Below are positions 7,708-17,527 of a stretch of DNA of 64,000 nucleotides, one piece after another. A program made the position numbers and the translations under genes. This DNA comes from CAVUAF01 sp963739375. GTDB taxonomy: Bacteria > Acidobacteriota > Terriglobia > Terriglobales > Acidobacteriaceae. Position 1 is the stretch's first letter, and each line of letters starts with the position of its first letter. Under the pieces are notes generated by a model. The model was given only the letters and a program-made list of their open reading frames with translations. It did no database searches and was not told where the DNA came from. The stretch lies in the NCBI GenBank assembly GCA_963739375.1, contig CAVUAF010000015.1:248001-312000 (forward strand). Direction: 5' to 3'.

Positions 7708-7768
7708 CCACAGAGGCGCAGAGACACAGAGGAGTTGATCGAGGCTCTGTGCCTCCGTGTCTCTGTGG
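7708..7768. repeat. Inverted octamer repeat (NCACAGAG family) before the permease gene
   Basis: The left arm 7708-7731 is three NCNCAGAG octamers, and the right arm 7745-7768 is its near-complement; a 13-base loop separates them. The hairpin ends where the permease frame starts. Similar CACAGAGGCACAGAG words recur in genomes of several phyla, so this looks like a dispersed element, not a gene-specific operator. Confidence 0.8.
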
Positions 7769-9318
7769 TGGATTTTGGGAGAACGACGCTGCCGAGCCAA
7801 CTCTTCGCCACCAAGTCGATCGACAAGCTCATCGCCGCTTCGCAGGAGCCCGGGCACCGGCTGAAGAAGACGCTGGGGCCGTGGTCGCTGACCGCGCTGG
7901 GCATCGGGGCCATCATCGGCTCGGGCATCTTCGTGCTCACCGGGACAGCGGCCGCGGGCGAACAGTTCGAGGTGCCCTCCATTTTGCACGCGCAGGTGCT
8001 GGACGTGATCGTGAACCTCTTCCGCCACGGCTCGACGGCGGGCGTCCTGATGCACGGACGGCCGGCGGCGGGACCGGCGATTGCGATCTCGTTCATCCTG
8101 GTGGCGATTGCGTGCAGCTTTGCCGGCCTGTGCTACGCCGAGCTGGCTTCGATGATCCCTATCGCCGGCAGCGCCTACACCTACTCGTACGCGACGCTGG
8201 GCGAGATCTTCGCCTGGATCATCGGCTGGGACCTGATCCTGGAATACGCGGTCAGCAACGTGGCGGTGGCGGTCGGCTTCAGCGGCTACCTGAAAGCGCA
8301 ACTGGCGGCCTTCGGGGTGGTCTTGCCGGACCGCTGGTCGAGCTCGGTGTGGGCCTCGGGGCACTGGACCGGCGCCTTCTTCAACGTGCCGGCGTTCCTG
8401 GTGGTCTTCGTCCTGACGGTCCTGTTGATTCGTGGGGTGCGCGAGTCGGCGGAGGCGAACAACGTCATGGTGGCGATCAAGATCGGCGCCATCGCGGTGT
8501 TCCTGGTCATCGGCGGCATGCTGGTGAAGACCGCAAACTGGCGGCCCTTTGCCCCCAGCGGCTTTGCCGGCGTGGTGACCGGCGGGGCCATCATTTTCTT
8601 CACCTACATCGGTTTCGACTCGGTTTCCACCGCGGCCGAAGAGGCCCAGGAGCCGCAGACCGATATTCCCTTCGGCATCATCGCCTCGCTGATTGTCTGC
8701 ACCGTGCTGTACGTGGGGGTGGCGCTGGTGCTGCTGGGGATGATGCGCTACTCGACCTTCGTCAACGGGCCCGCCGCCGAGGCGCCGGTGGCCTACGCGC
8801 TGAAGCAACTGGGCGCCAGCCGCCTGGCGCAATCGGTGATCATCATCGGCGCGCTGATGGGGATGCTGTCGTCGCTGCTGGTGTTTCAGTACGGACAGAC
8901 GCGCATCTGGTTTGCCATGTCGCGTGACGGGCTGCTGCCGCGGCTCTTCTCCGCCGTGCATCCCGTGTTCAAGACCCCGCACTGGTCCACCTGGATCGCC
9001 GGCTTCGCGGTGGGAATTCCAGCGGGACTGGTGGACATCGGCGACGCGGCCGACCTCTCCAACATCGGCACACTCTTCGCCTTCGTGCTGGTGTCGCTGG
9101 GAGTGCTCTTCCTGCGCCGCGCCCAGCCGGAGCGTCCGCGCGCCTTCCGCGTGCCCCTGGTGCCGCTGTTTCCCATCCTCTCCGTGGTGCTGTGTGGCGG
9201 GCTGATGACCGGCCTGACGGTCATCACCTGGATCCGCTTCGTGGTGTGGCTGGCGATAGGACTGGTGATCTACTTCCTCTACAGCCGGCGGCATAGCGAG
9301 TTCGCAAGCCAGCGGTAA
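7768..9318 (+). CDS. APC-family amino acid permease (cationic amino acid transporter-like)
   Basis: Integral inner-membrane transporter with about 12 hydrophobic helices. The first helix carries the APC hallmark LTALGIGAIIGSGIFVLTG, followed by AGLCYAELASMIPIAGSAYTY and GWDLILEYAVSN, as in YfnA/YhdG and CAT-type carriers. The segment FFTYIGFDSVSTAAEEAQEPQ is the conserved cytoplasmic helix-6/7 region. The start is ambiguous: GTG 7768 is used here, but CTG 7789 follows GGGAGA by 6 bases and gives the usual short N-terminus LPSQLFATKSI. Upstream codons lie inside the hairpin repeat. Substrate specificity cannot be read from sequence alone. It is convergent with queE. Confidence 0.93.
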   Translation: MDFGRTTLPSQLFATKSIDKLIAASQEPGHRLKKTLGPWSLTALGIGAIIGSGIFVLTGTAAAGEQFEVPSILHAQVLDVIVNLFRHGSTAGVLMHGRPAAGPAIAISFILVAIACSFAGLCYAELASMIPIAGSAYTYSYATLGEIFAWIIGWDLILEYAVSNVAVAVGFSGYLKAQLAAFGVVLPDRWSSSVWASGHWTGAFFNVPAFLVVFVLTVLLIRGVRESAEANNVMVAIKIGAIAVFLVIGGMLVKTANWRPFAPSGFAGVVTGGAIIFFTYIGFDSVSTAAEEAQEPQTDIPFGIIASLIVCTVLYVGVALVLLGMMRYSTFVNGPAAEAPVAYALKQLGASRLAQSVIIIGALMGMLSSLLVFQYGQTRIWFAMSRDGLLPRLFSAVHPVFKTPHWSTWIAGFAVGIPAGLVDIGDAADLSNIGTLFAFVLVSLGVLFLRRAQPERPRAFRVPLVPLFPILSVVLCGGLMTGLTVITWIRFVVWLAIGLVIYFLYSRRHSEFASQR

Positions 9319-9330
9319 GCCCGCGGACGT

Positions 9331-10005
9331 TCAGACCCCCTTCACCTGCGGGTCCCAGATGAACTTGTGGAGTTGCAGGCCGAGGCGGACGTTGAGGCCG
9401 TCGGCGAGAATCCAGCGCACCAGTTCGCGGGGATCGAGCAGCGCGTTTTCTGCGGTGCGGCCGCTGGCGTCCTGGCGAAAGGCGGGCGAGAGGAGGACGG
9501 CGGCGCGCTGCTCCAGCGCGTGCCGGCGCACGAAGTCGCGCGCGAATTCATAATCGGCGCGGCCGGCGAGCACGAACTTGACCTCGTCGTTCTGGGTGAG
9601 CGCTTCCAGGTTGTCGGCGCGAAAGGTGTTGGGTTCGCCGGACTGCGGACACTTGACGTCCACGATCTTGTGCACCTCGGGGGGGACTTCGGCCAGGGGG
9701 CGCTCGCCGCTGGTTTCCAGCAGCACGGTGTACCCGGAGTCCACCAGCCGCTGCATCAAGGGGACGACCTCGCGCGCCTGCAACATGGGCTCGCCGCCGG
9801 TGACCTCGACCAGGCGAATGGGCGCGAGCTTTTCCACTTCGGCGAGCACTTCTTCCAGCGCCATCTTGCGGCCGCCGGTGAAGGTGTACTCCGCATCGCA
9901 CCAGGTGCAGCGCAGGTTACAGCCGGTCAGCCGCACGAAAATGCAGGGCAGGCCGGCGAAGGAAGATTCACCCTGGATGGAGGCGTAGATTTCCGTGACT
10001 TGCAT
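9331..10005 (-). CDS. queE: 7-carboxy-7-deazaguanine synthase QueE
   Basis: Radical-SAM enzyme that converts 6-carboxy-tetrahydropterin to 7-carboxy-7-deazaguanine in queuosine synthesis. The cluster-binding motif is C29-x3-C33-x2-C36 (CNLRCTWCD). GGEPM supplies the SAM-binding glycines, and IQGE near the N-terminus is the family substrate contact. Length 224 aa is normal. It lies 15 bases downstream of queD on the same strand, forming a two-gene operon. Other queuosine genes (queC, queF, tgt) are not in this window. Confidence 0.95.
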   Translation of the reverse strand: MQVTEIYASIQGESSFAGLPCIFVRLTGCNLRCTWCDAEYTFTGGRKMALEEVLAEVEKLAPIRLVEVTGGEPMLQAREVVPLMQRLVDSGYTVLLETSGERPLAEVPPEVHKIVDVKCPQSGEPNTFRADNLEALTQNDEVKFVLAGRADYEFARDFVRRHALEQRAAVLLSPAFRQDASGRTAENALLDPRELVRWILADGLNVRLGLQLHKFIWDPQVKGV

Positions 10006-10020
10006 GGCACTGGCAACGCG

Positions 10021-10398
10021 CTACTCGAAGTAGGTGGCGGTGGTGGTGTCGGTCTCGAACACGGTCACGTCCTTGACCGAGACGCGGCCGTTGGTGAGCC
10101 GGGAGAGCTGCGCATTCGTCTGGTCGTAAAAATACTTGGCCAGGTTCTCGGCGGAAGGATTGAGGGTGGTAAAGGGCTCCAGGTCGTTGATCATCTGGTG
10201 GTCGAGCCGCTCGATGGTGTGCTTCATCACGTCTTTCAGGTCCTTGAAGTCGAGCAGCAGGCCGGCCTTGTCGAGCTCGCGGCCCTGCAGCGTCACCCGC
10301 ACCTTGTAGTTGTGGCCGTGCGGGTTCTCGCACTTCCCTTTGTATTCGCGCAGGTAGTGGCCGGCGGCAAACGAGCGTTCTACGGTGACCTGGAACAT
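10021..10398 (-). CDS. queD: 6-carboxy-5,6,7,8-tetrahydropterin synthase QueD
   Basis: Converts dihydroneopterin triphosphate to carboxytetrahydropterin, the substrate of QueE. Zinc ligands H14, H27 and H29 (AAGHYL, NPHGHNY) and the catalytic C23 (KGKCENPHGH) are all present. The length of 125 aa is typical of the PTPS fold. It is the first gene of the queD-queE pair. The gap upstream (10399-10520) shows no gene. Confidence 0.95.
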   Translation of the reverse strand: MFQVTVERSFAAGHYLREYKGKCENPHGHNYKVRVTLQGRELDKAGLLLDFKDLKDVMKHTIERLDHQMINDLEPFTTLNPSAENLAKYFYDQTNAQLSRLTNGRVSVKDVTVFETDTTTATYFE

Positions 10399-10520
10399 AG
10401 CGCCTCAAGCCGCGGGAACCGGCGGCAACGACGCTTCATTGTAGCGCGAGGGCCGGCCGGGCGAGGCGGCGGTGAACACGCCACTCGGCGCCGCTCGCGC
10501 GCAGCAGTGCCGCGGCCAGT

Positions 10521-11171
10521 TCATTCCGGCGGGGAGGCATCAGCGGCCTCCTGGGTCGGCACTTCTTCCGCGGCCAGGTCGTAGGGCTCCCGCAGCGCCG
10601 CTACCAACAGGATGACCGACTGGTCGACCAGTGCCAGCGTGTCCTCCTGCTGCGGCGACGTGTCGGCGGCCCAGTAGTGCAGCACGCCAAGATACAGGCT
10701 CCAGTAGATCTGCAAATGAACGACCGAAACCATGCTCGCCCCGTGGCGCGCCAGGACCTGCATGACCTCTTCCAGTTGCTCGGCGCGCAGGGCATCGCCG
10801 GGGCCGGGCTGCGGCGGCCGCGCAAGCGGGCTGAGCATGGTGTCCAGCGCCGCCCTCAGAAAGCCGCGGTAGGGCAGCAGCCGGCGCAAGCCCGTCCAGA
10901 TCAGGCTGAACAGCTCCTCTTCAAGCGATTCATCCCCCCGCAGCTGCTCCAGGAATTCGACCCGCGCGTCCACCAGCGCCGCGTACGCCAGCGCGGCCGC
11001 CACCGCTTCCTTGGTCGGGAAGTAGTTGAACAATGTCCCGGTGGCGATGCCGGACGCGCGGGCCAGGCTCTTGGTGGTCGTGGATTGCCAGCCGTCGCGC
11101 GAGAAGAGCGCGGCGGCAGTCGCGAGGATGCGGCGACGGGTCTCTGTTTTCTGGGCTGGGGCTATGCGCAC
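10521..11171 (-). CDS. TetR-family transcriptional regulator
   Basis: A 216-aa one-component repressor. The N-terminal helix-turn-helix (about residues 10-55) reads TRRRILATAAALFSRDGW then TTTKSLARASGIATGTLFNYF, the standard TetR pattern. The C-terminal ligand domain is variable and gives no ligand clue. The start is GTG 11171. Directly upstream are two related inverted operator-like sites, so it probably represses itself. No divergently transcribed target starts from this gap (the next gene, dinG-like, ends there), so its other targets are elsewhere. Confidence 0.88.
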   Translation of the reverse strand: MRIAPAQKTETRRRILATAAALFSRDGWQSTTTKSLARASGIATGTLFNYFPTKEAVAAALAYAALVDARVEFLEQLRGDESLEEELFSLIWTGLRRLLPYRGFLRAALDTMLSPLARPPQPGPGDALRAEQLEEVMQVLARHGASMVSVVHLQIYWSLYLGVLHYWAADTSPQQEDTLALVDQSVILLVAALREPYDLAAEEVPTQEAADASPPE

Positions 11172-11180
11172 GGCATTAAA

Positions 11181-11246
11181 CGACTACAGTCATATTAGAT
11201 ACGAAAGATGAACAATGCTTGTCAACACAAATATGACTGAGGTCAT
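11181..11246. promoter_or_regulatory. Paired operator-like sites upstream of the TetR gene
   Basis: The sequence ATGACTGAGGTCAT (11233-11246) is itself an inverted repeat, ATGAC/GTCAT. A second copy, ATGACTGTAGTCG, lies on the complementary strand at 11181-11193. The sites are 40 bases apart and start 10 bases before the regulator's start codon. The gap is also unusually AT-rich for this window. Confidence 0.65.
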
Positions 11247-11257
11247 TTAATTGTTTA

Positions 11258-13321
<2,064 letters not shown>

Positions 13322-13430
13322 GGGCGTTGGAGGGTGGGTTCTTATAATAACCGGAGGATGCACGCGGACTGCGTGCGTAACCAACGCAACTGGTAGTCTG
13401 GCGACTCCTTTACTTTCTTTGAGCTGAGTC

Positions 13431-14948
13431 TTGCGACGAATCTCAAATCACGATGCGAGCGAGCGCGCCGGCGAGGGCCTGCCGGTGATTGCCATCGTCG
13501 GGCGGCCGAACGTGGGCAAGTCCACGCTCTTCAACCGGCTGATTGGGCGGCGGCGCGCGCTGGTGGGCGACGAATCGGGCATCACCCGTGACCGCATCTA
13601 CGGCACGGCGCACTGGCGCGGGCGCGAGCTGCGCGTGGTCGATACCGGGGGCATCCTGCCGCACGACAAAGCGCTCATGCCCACGGAAATCTTTCGCCAG
13701 GCGCGCACCGCGCTGGACGAGGCCGCGGCCGTAGTAATGGTGGTGGATGCGCGCACCGAGCTGGCGGCACCCGATCACGACCTGGCGCGCCTGCTGCTGC
13801 GCAGCGGCAAGCCATTGTTCCTGGCGGTCAACAAGGTGGATGCGCCGCAGCTCGCCGCGTACGCCGAGAGCTACCGCGAGCTGGGAATCCAGCGGCTGTA
13901 TCCGGTTTCCGCCGAACACGGCGCCGGCGTCGCCGAGCTGTTGGACGCGATCCTCGATCTGCTGCCGGTGGCAGGCGGAGAGCGGAAAGCGGAGAGCGAG
14001 GCGCCGCTCGAAGACGCGGCTCAGGCCAACGACCAACGGCCAACGACCAACGGCGAAATCCGCGTCGCCATCATCGGGCGGCCGAACGTCGGGAAATCCA
14101 CGCTGCTCAACCAGCTCACCGGCACCGGGCGCGCCATCGTCTCGCCGGTTCCCGGCACCACACGCGACGCGGTGGATGAGCGGGTCGAACGCGACGGGAC
14201 CGCCTTCCGCTTCGTTGATACCGCCGGCATCCGCCGCAAGGGCAAGACGGAGCTGGTGGCGGAAAAGCTGGCGGTGGTGATGGCGCGCAAGCACCTGGAG
14301 GCGGCGGACATCGCGCTGCTCATGATTGACGCCACCGAGGGCGTCACCGCGCTCGACGCCAACATCGCCGGTTATGCCCACGAGAGCGGCCGCTCGCTCA
14401 TCATCGTGGTCAACAAGTGGGACCTGCTGAGCGAAGCGGTGCGGGCGCAGTCGCCGAAAGAGGCACGGAGAAACGCGGTGCGTGCGGGGCGCCCTATGGA
14501 CCGCCGCACCCTGACGCTCATGGCGGCGCAGCACCATCGCGTCGATCCCGCGCTCTACGAGAAGCAGGTGCGCGCAGAGCTCAAGTTCCTGGCCTATGCG
14601 CCGGTGGTGTTTACCTCGGCGGTGTCGGGCAAGGGCGTCGCCAAGCTCTTTCCGTTGATCGAACGCGTCGCCGCCGAGCGCCGCAAACGCATCCCCACCG
14701 GCGAGATGAACCGCTTCCTGGCGCGCGTCGACCTCGATCGTGCCCCGGTGCCGGTCGCCAAGCGGGTGAAGATTTTCTACCTGACGCAGGCTTCCGCCTC
14801 GCCGCCCACCTTCGTTCTCTTCACCGACCGGCCGGTGGACCTGCACTTCAGCTACGAGCGCTTCCTGGAAAACCAGATCCGGAAGGCGTTTGGCTTTGAA
14901 GGCGCGCCGATCCGTTTGCTGGTCCGCGCGCGCAAACAGAAGAAGTAG
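13431..14948 (+). CDS. der: Ribosome biogenesis GTPase Der (EngA)
   Basis: Double GTPase needed for 50S subunit maturation. The G1 motifs GRPNVGKS are at residues 24-31 and 216-223, each with its own DTGG / DTAG and NKxD motifs (NKVDAP, NKWDLL). A C-terminal KH-like domain follows (FLARVDLDRAPVPVAKRVKIFYLTQ). The start is TTG 13431, and no better one precedes the first G domain. Length 505 aa against about 440-465 for the family. The excess is in the linker between the G domains (residues 182-208, two heptamer arrays) and in an insertion after NKWDLL (about residues 341-375). The latter is Arg/Ala-rich and derives partly from a sequence like AAAGAGGCACGGAGAAACG. Confidence 0.95.
   Translation: MRRISNHDASERAGEGLPVIAIVGRPNVGKSTLFNRLIGRRRALVGDESGITRDRIYGTAHWRGRELRVVDTGGILPHDKALMPTEIFRQARTALDEAAAVVMVVDARTELAAPDHDLARLLLRSGKPLFLAVNKVDAPQLAAYAESYRELGIQRLYPVSAEHGAGVAELLDAILDLLPVAGGERKAESEAPLEDAAQANDQRPTTNGEIRVAIIGRPNVGKSTLLNQLTGTGRAIVSPVPGTTRDAVDERVERDGTAFRFVDTAGIRRKGKTELVAEKLAVVMARKHLEAADIALLMIDATEGVTALDANIAGYAHESGRSLIIVVNKWDLLSEAVRAQSPKEARRNAVRAGRPMDRRTLTLMAAQHHRVDPALYEKQVRAELKFLAYAPVVFTSAVSGKGVAKLFPLIERVAAERRKRIPTGEMNRFLARVDLDRAPVPVAKRVKIFYLTQASASPPTFVLFTDRPVDLHFSYERFLENQIRKAFGFEGAPIRLLVRARKQKK
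13975..14053. repeat. Two heptamer arrays in the Der linker
   Basis: GCGGAGA, GCGGAAA, GCGGAGA and a partial unit lie at 13975-13999. A perfect alternating array CCAACGA, CCAACGG, CCAACGA, CCAACGG lies at 14026-14053. Both are read in frame (GGERKAESEA and QANDQRPTTNGE) between the two G domains. Confidence 0.88.
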
Positions 14949-15017
14949 CCACCGATCACATGGATGGGAACGGATAGAGCAGAACAAAATCTGTTTTATC
15001 CGTGTAAATCTGTGGCG
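14948..15017. repeat. Imperfect inverted repeat (CACAGATTTACACGGAT family) at the trmFO 3' end
   Basis: The arms at 14948-14968 and 14996-15017 are imperfect complements. The right arm carries the trmFO stop and its last eight codons. On the minus strand it reads CGCCACAGATTTACACGGAT, a close match to the hairpin at 31436-31523. Confidence 0.65.
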
Positions 15018-16363
15018 AATCTGTTCTCGGTGGCGAACCAGGCGTCGAAGGCGTCCAGCGCGTGTTCGCATTGCAGGCGGTGGCGCTCTTTCTTGTCGCG
15101 GACGCGCCGGCGCGTGCCTTCATCGAGGGGCGGCAAGAGATCGAAGGTGATGTTCGCGGGCTGGAAATTCTTCGGCGAGGCGTGCGTGATGTAGTGCACC
15201 AGCGACCCCAGCGCCGACGCGCGCGGCGGCGCCACGAGCTCCTCGCCGCGGGCGAGCCGCGCCGCCAGGATGCCGGCCACCTGCCCCATCGCCATCGATT
15301 CCACGTATCCCTCGACGCCGCAGATCTGCCCGGCCAGGAAGACGCGCGGGTGGGCGCGCAGCTGCAAGGTCTCGCCGAGCAGCGCCGGGGCATTGACGTA
15401 GGTGTTGCGGTGGATCTGGCCGTAGCGCAGGAAGCGCGCGTTCTCGAGGCCAGGAATCAGCCGCAGGACGCGCGCCTGCTCGCCATAGCGCAGATGGTTC
15501 TGGAAGCCGACCAGGTTGTAGGAATCGGCGCGGAGGTTTTCCTGGCGCAACTGCACCACCGCGTGTGGCCGCTGGCCGGTGCGCGGATCGATGAGCCCGA
15601 CCGGCTTCATCGGCCCAAACCGCAGGGTGTCGCGGCCGCGGCGCGCGATCTCCTCGATGGGCAGGCAGCCCTCGAAGTAGTTCAGCTTTTCCCACTCATG
15701 GCCTTCCACGGACTGCGCCGCGATGAGCGCGTCGTAAAAGCGGTCGTACTCCGCCGGCGTCATGGGGCAGTTGATGTAGTCGGCGGTGCCTTTGCCGTAG
15801 CGCGCCGCCAAGTACACCTTGGTCATGTCGATGGAGTCGGCTTCGACGATGGGCGAAATGGAATCGTAGAAATAGAGATGAGCGTCGCTGGCGCTCTCGC
15901 CCGCCCCGCATAAGCGAGCCAGGTCGGGGGAAAGTGCGTCGCTGGTCAGCGGCCCGGTGGCAACGATGGTGATGCCGGAGCTCTCGTCGATGCGCGTCAC
16001 CTCTTCGCGGCGCACCTGGATGAGCGGCGCGCGCGCGATCGCATCGGTAACGCCGCGGGCGAACTGGCCGCGGTCCACCGCCAGCGCGTGACCGGCGGGA
16101 ACGGCCGTCTGGCGCGCGATTTCCAGCAGCAGCGAGGCGGCGCGCCGCATCTCTTCTTTCAGCAGCCAGGGCGCGGTGTGCTCGCTGGCCGACTTCAGGG
16201 AATTCGAGCAGACCAGCTCGGCGAAGTCGGCAGTCTGGTGCGCGGGGGTGGAGCGCCCCGGGCGCATCTCGTAGAGTTCGACGGCGGTGCCGCGGCGCGC
16301 CAACTGCCACGCGGCTTCACAGCCGGCTAACCCCGCGTCGATGACTTGGATTGCAGAAACCAT
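14996..16363 (-). CDS. trmFO: Methylenetetrahydrofolate-tRNA-(uracil-5-)-methyltransferase TrmFO
   Basis: Flavoprotein that makes m5U54 in the tRNA T-loop using methylene-THF. Family blocks are GLAGCEAAWQLARRG, ELYEMRP, LVCSNSLKS, PMKPVGLIDPRTG and AGQICGVEGYVES. I chose ATG 16363; the frame upstream to 16399 is repeat-like sequence. 455 aa, normal. One oddity: the dinucleotide-binding loop is DAGLAG where the family has G(G/A)GLAG, so the first glycine is Asp. The last eight residues (RFATDLHG) are encoded by a dispersed repeat. With mnmG it is the second folate/flavin tRNA-uridine enzyme in the window. Confidence 0.93.
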   Translation of the reverse strand: MVSAIQVIDAGLAGCEAAWQLARRGTAVELYEMRPGRSTPAHQTADFAELVCSNSLKSASEHTAPWLLKEEMRRAASLLLEIARQTAVPAGHALAVDRGQFARGVTDAIARAPLIQVRREEVTRIDESSGITIVATGPLTSDALSPDLARLCGAGESASDAHLYFYDSISPIVEADSIDMTKVYLAARYGKGTADYINCPMTPAEYDRFYDALIAAQSVEGHEWEKLNYFEGCLPIEEIARRGRDTLRFGPMKPVGLIDPRTGQRPHAVVQLRQENLRADSYNLVGFQNHLRYGEQARVLRLIPGLENARFLRYGQIHRNTYVNAPALLGETLQLRAHPRVFLAGQICGVEGYVESMAMGQVAGILAARLARGEELVAPPRASALGSLVHYITHASPKNFQPANITFDLLPPLDEGTRRRVRDKKERHRLQCEHALDAFDAWFATENRFATDLHG

Positions 16364-16436
16364 CTTCGCCACTGATGCGCACAAACCTGAACAGATCAAG
16401 CCGAATCAGGGTCGCCTCGTTCAATCTGTGGCTGAT

Positions 16437-16916
16437 TCATTTTGATTCCGCCAACCGCCGCAGCGCGTCGCCTTCGAGGCGCATGGTCAACCACTCTTTC
16501 ATGACCTTGGCGCCGAGCGCCTCGTAGAACTTGATGGCGGGCTCGTTCCAGTCGAGCACCTGCCATTGGAAGCGGCCGCAGTTGTCGCGCACCGCGATCT
16601 GCGCCAGGTGGACCAGCAGCGCTTTCCCGATGCCCTTGCCGCGAAACGGCGGGCGCACGAACAGGTCTTCGAGGTACAACCCCGGGCGGCCCTGCCAGGT
16701 CGAATAGTTATAGAAGTAGAGGGCGAAGCCGGCGGGTTCGCCCGCCCACTCGGCGATGGTGACGCGGAACTTCGGCTGCGGCCCCCAGCCGTCGCGCAGC
16801 AGGTCTTCCGGGGTGGCGACGGCGGCCTGGGGATCGCGCTCGTACTCGGCGAGATCGCGGATGAATTGCAGGATGACGGGAATGTCGTCGCGGGTTGCGG
16901 GGCGAATGTTCAGCAT
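16437..16916 (-). CDS. GNAT-family N-acetyltransferase (diamine/SSAT-like)
   Basis: A 159-aa acetyl-CoA-dependent transferase. Motif A with the pantetheine loop is LYLEDLFVRPPFRGKGIGKALL, containing R-G-K-G-I-G, and WQVLDWNEPAIKFYEALGA is motif B. The early IRPATRDDIPVILQFIRDLAEYE and YFYNYSTWQGRPGLYLEDL resemble spermidine/spermine acetyltransferase-type GNATs. The substrate is not proven. The start is ATG 16916; a longer frame upstream would run into the divergent gene. It follows trmFO in the same orientation after a repeat-like gap that may have inserted between them. Confidence 0.88.
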   Translation of the reverse strand: MLNIRPATRDDIPVILQFIRDLAEYERDPQAAVATPEDLLRDGWGPQPKFRVTIAEWAGEPAGFALYFYNYSTWQGRPGLYLEDLFVRPPFRGKGIGKALLVHLAQIAVRDNCGRFQWQVLDWNEPAIKFYEALGAKVMKEWLTMRLEGDALRRLAESK

Positions 16917-16989
16917 CGGGGTGAGATCGCGGAAGATGCGGCGCGCGCGAACCGTTATTATACGGGCCTGCTTTTCGCAGGAGGGAGCC

Positions 16990-17520
16990 ATGGCGCGAGT
17001 GCGCTACATCGATCCGGCAGAGGCGTCGCCGCCGGTCAAGGAAATCTACGCGCAGAAACTGCGCGGCAAGCCGGGCAACATCCAGAAGGCGCTGGCGCAC
17101 CGCCCGGAGCTGCTGGCCAACTTCCTGAACTTCTATGCCAGCGTGGGGAAATCTCTGGAGCGGCGGCTGTTTGAGCTGCTGTACCTGAGGGTTTCGCTCG
17201 CCAACCAGTGCCACTATTGCCTGCAACACCATCTCGTTTCGTCGAAGCGAGCCGGACTCACACGCGAGGACTGGGAGGCGGTGAAGGATTTCGCCGGCAG
17301 CCCGCGCTTCAGCGACACGGAAAAGGCGGCCTTGCGCTTTGCCGAGCGCATCACGCGCACACCGACCTCCGCCGCTGCCGCCGAAGCCGATGCCCTGAAG
17401 CCGTATTTCAACGACGAGCAGATCGTGGACATCGTGGCCACCGTGGCGCTGGCCAACCTCACCAACCGCATCACCGATGGGCTGGGGATCGAGCTGGAGT
17501 TCGCGGCAGAAGCGATCTGA
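16990..17520 (+). CDS. Carboxymuconolactone decarboxylase-family peroxidase-related protein (AhpD-like)
   Basis: An all-helical 176-aa protein of the AhpD/CMD fold. The redox pair and proton relay are in ANQCHYCLQHH (C74, C77, H81), the pattern CxxC-x3-H of AhpD-type alkylhydroperoxidases. It is likely a cytoplasmic peroxide-handling enzyme acting on an unknown hydroperoxide. ATG 16990 is preceded by GGAGGGAG. It is convergent with selB (7-base gap) and divergent from the GNAT gene. Its position beside selB, in a genome with a selenium peroxiredoxin, may be chance. Confidence 0.88.
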   Translation: MARVRYIDPAEASPPVKEIYAQKLRGKPGNIQKALAHRPELLANFLNFYASVGKSLERRLFELLYLRVSLANQCHYCLQHHLVSSKRAGLTREDWEAVKDFAGSPRFSDTEKAALRFAERITRTPTSAAAAEADALKPYFNDEQIVDIVATVALANLTNRITDGLGIELEFAAEAI

Positions 17521-17527
17521 GCCGCGG

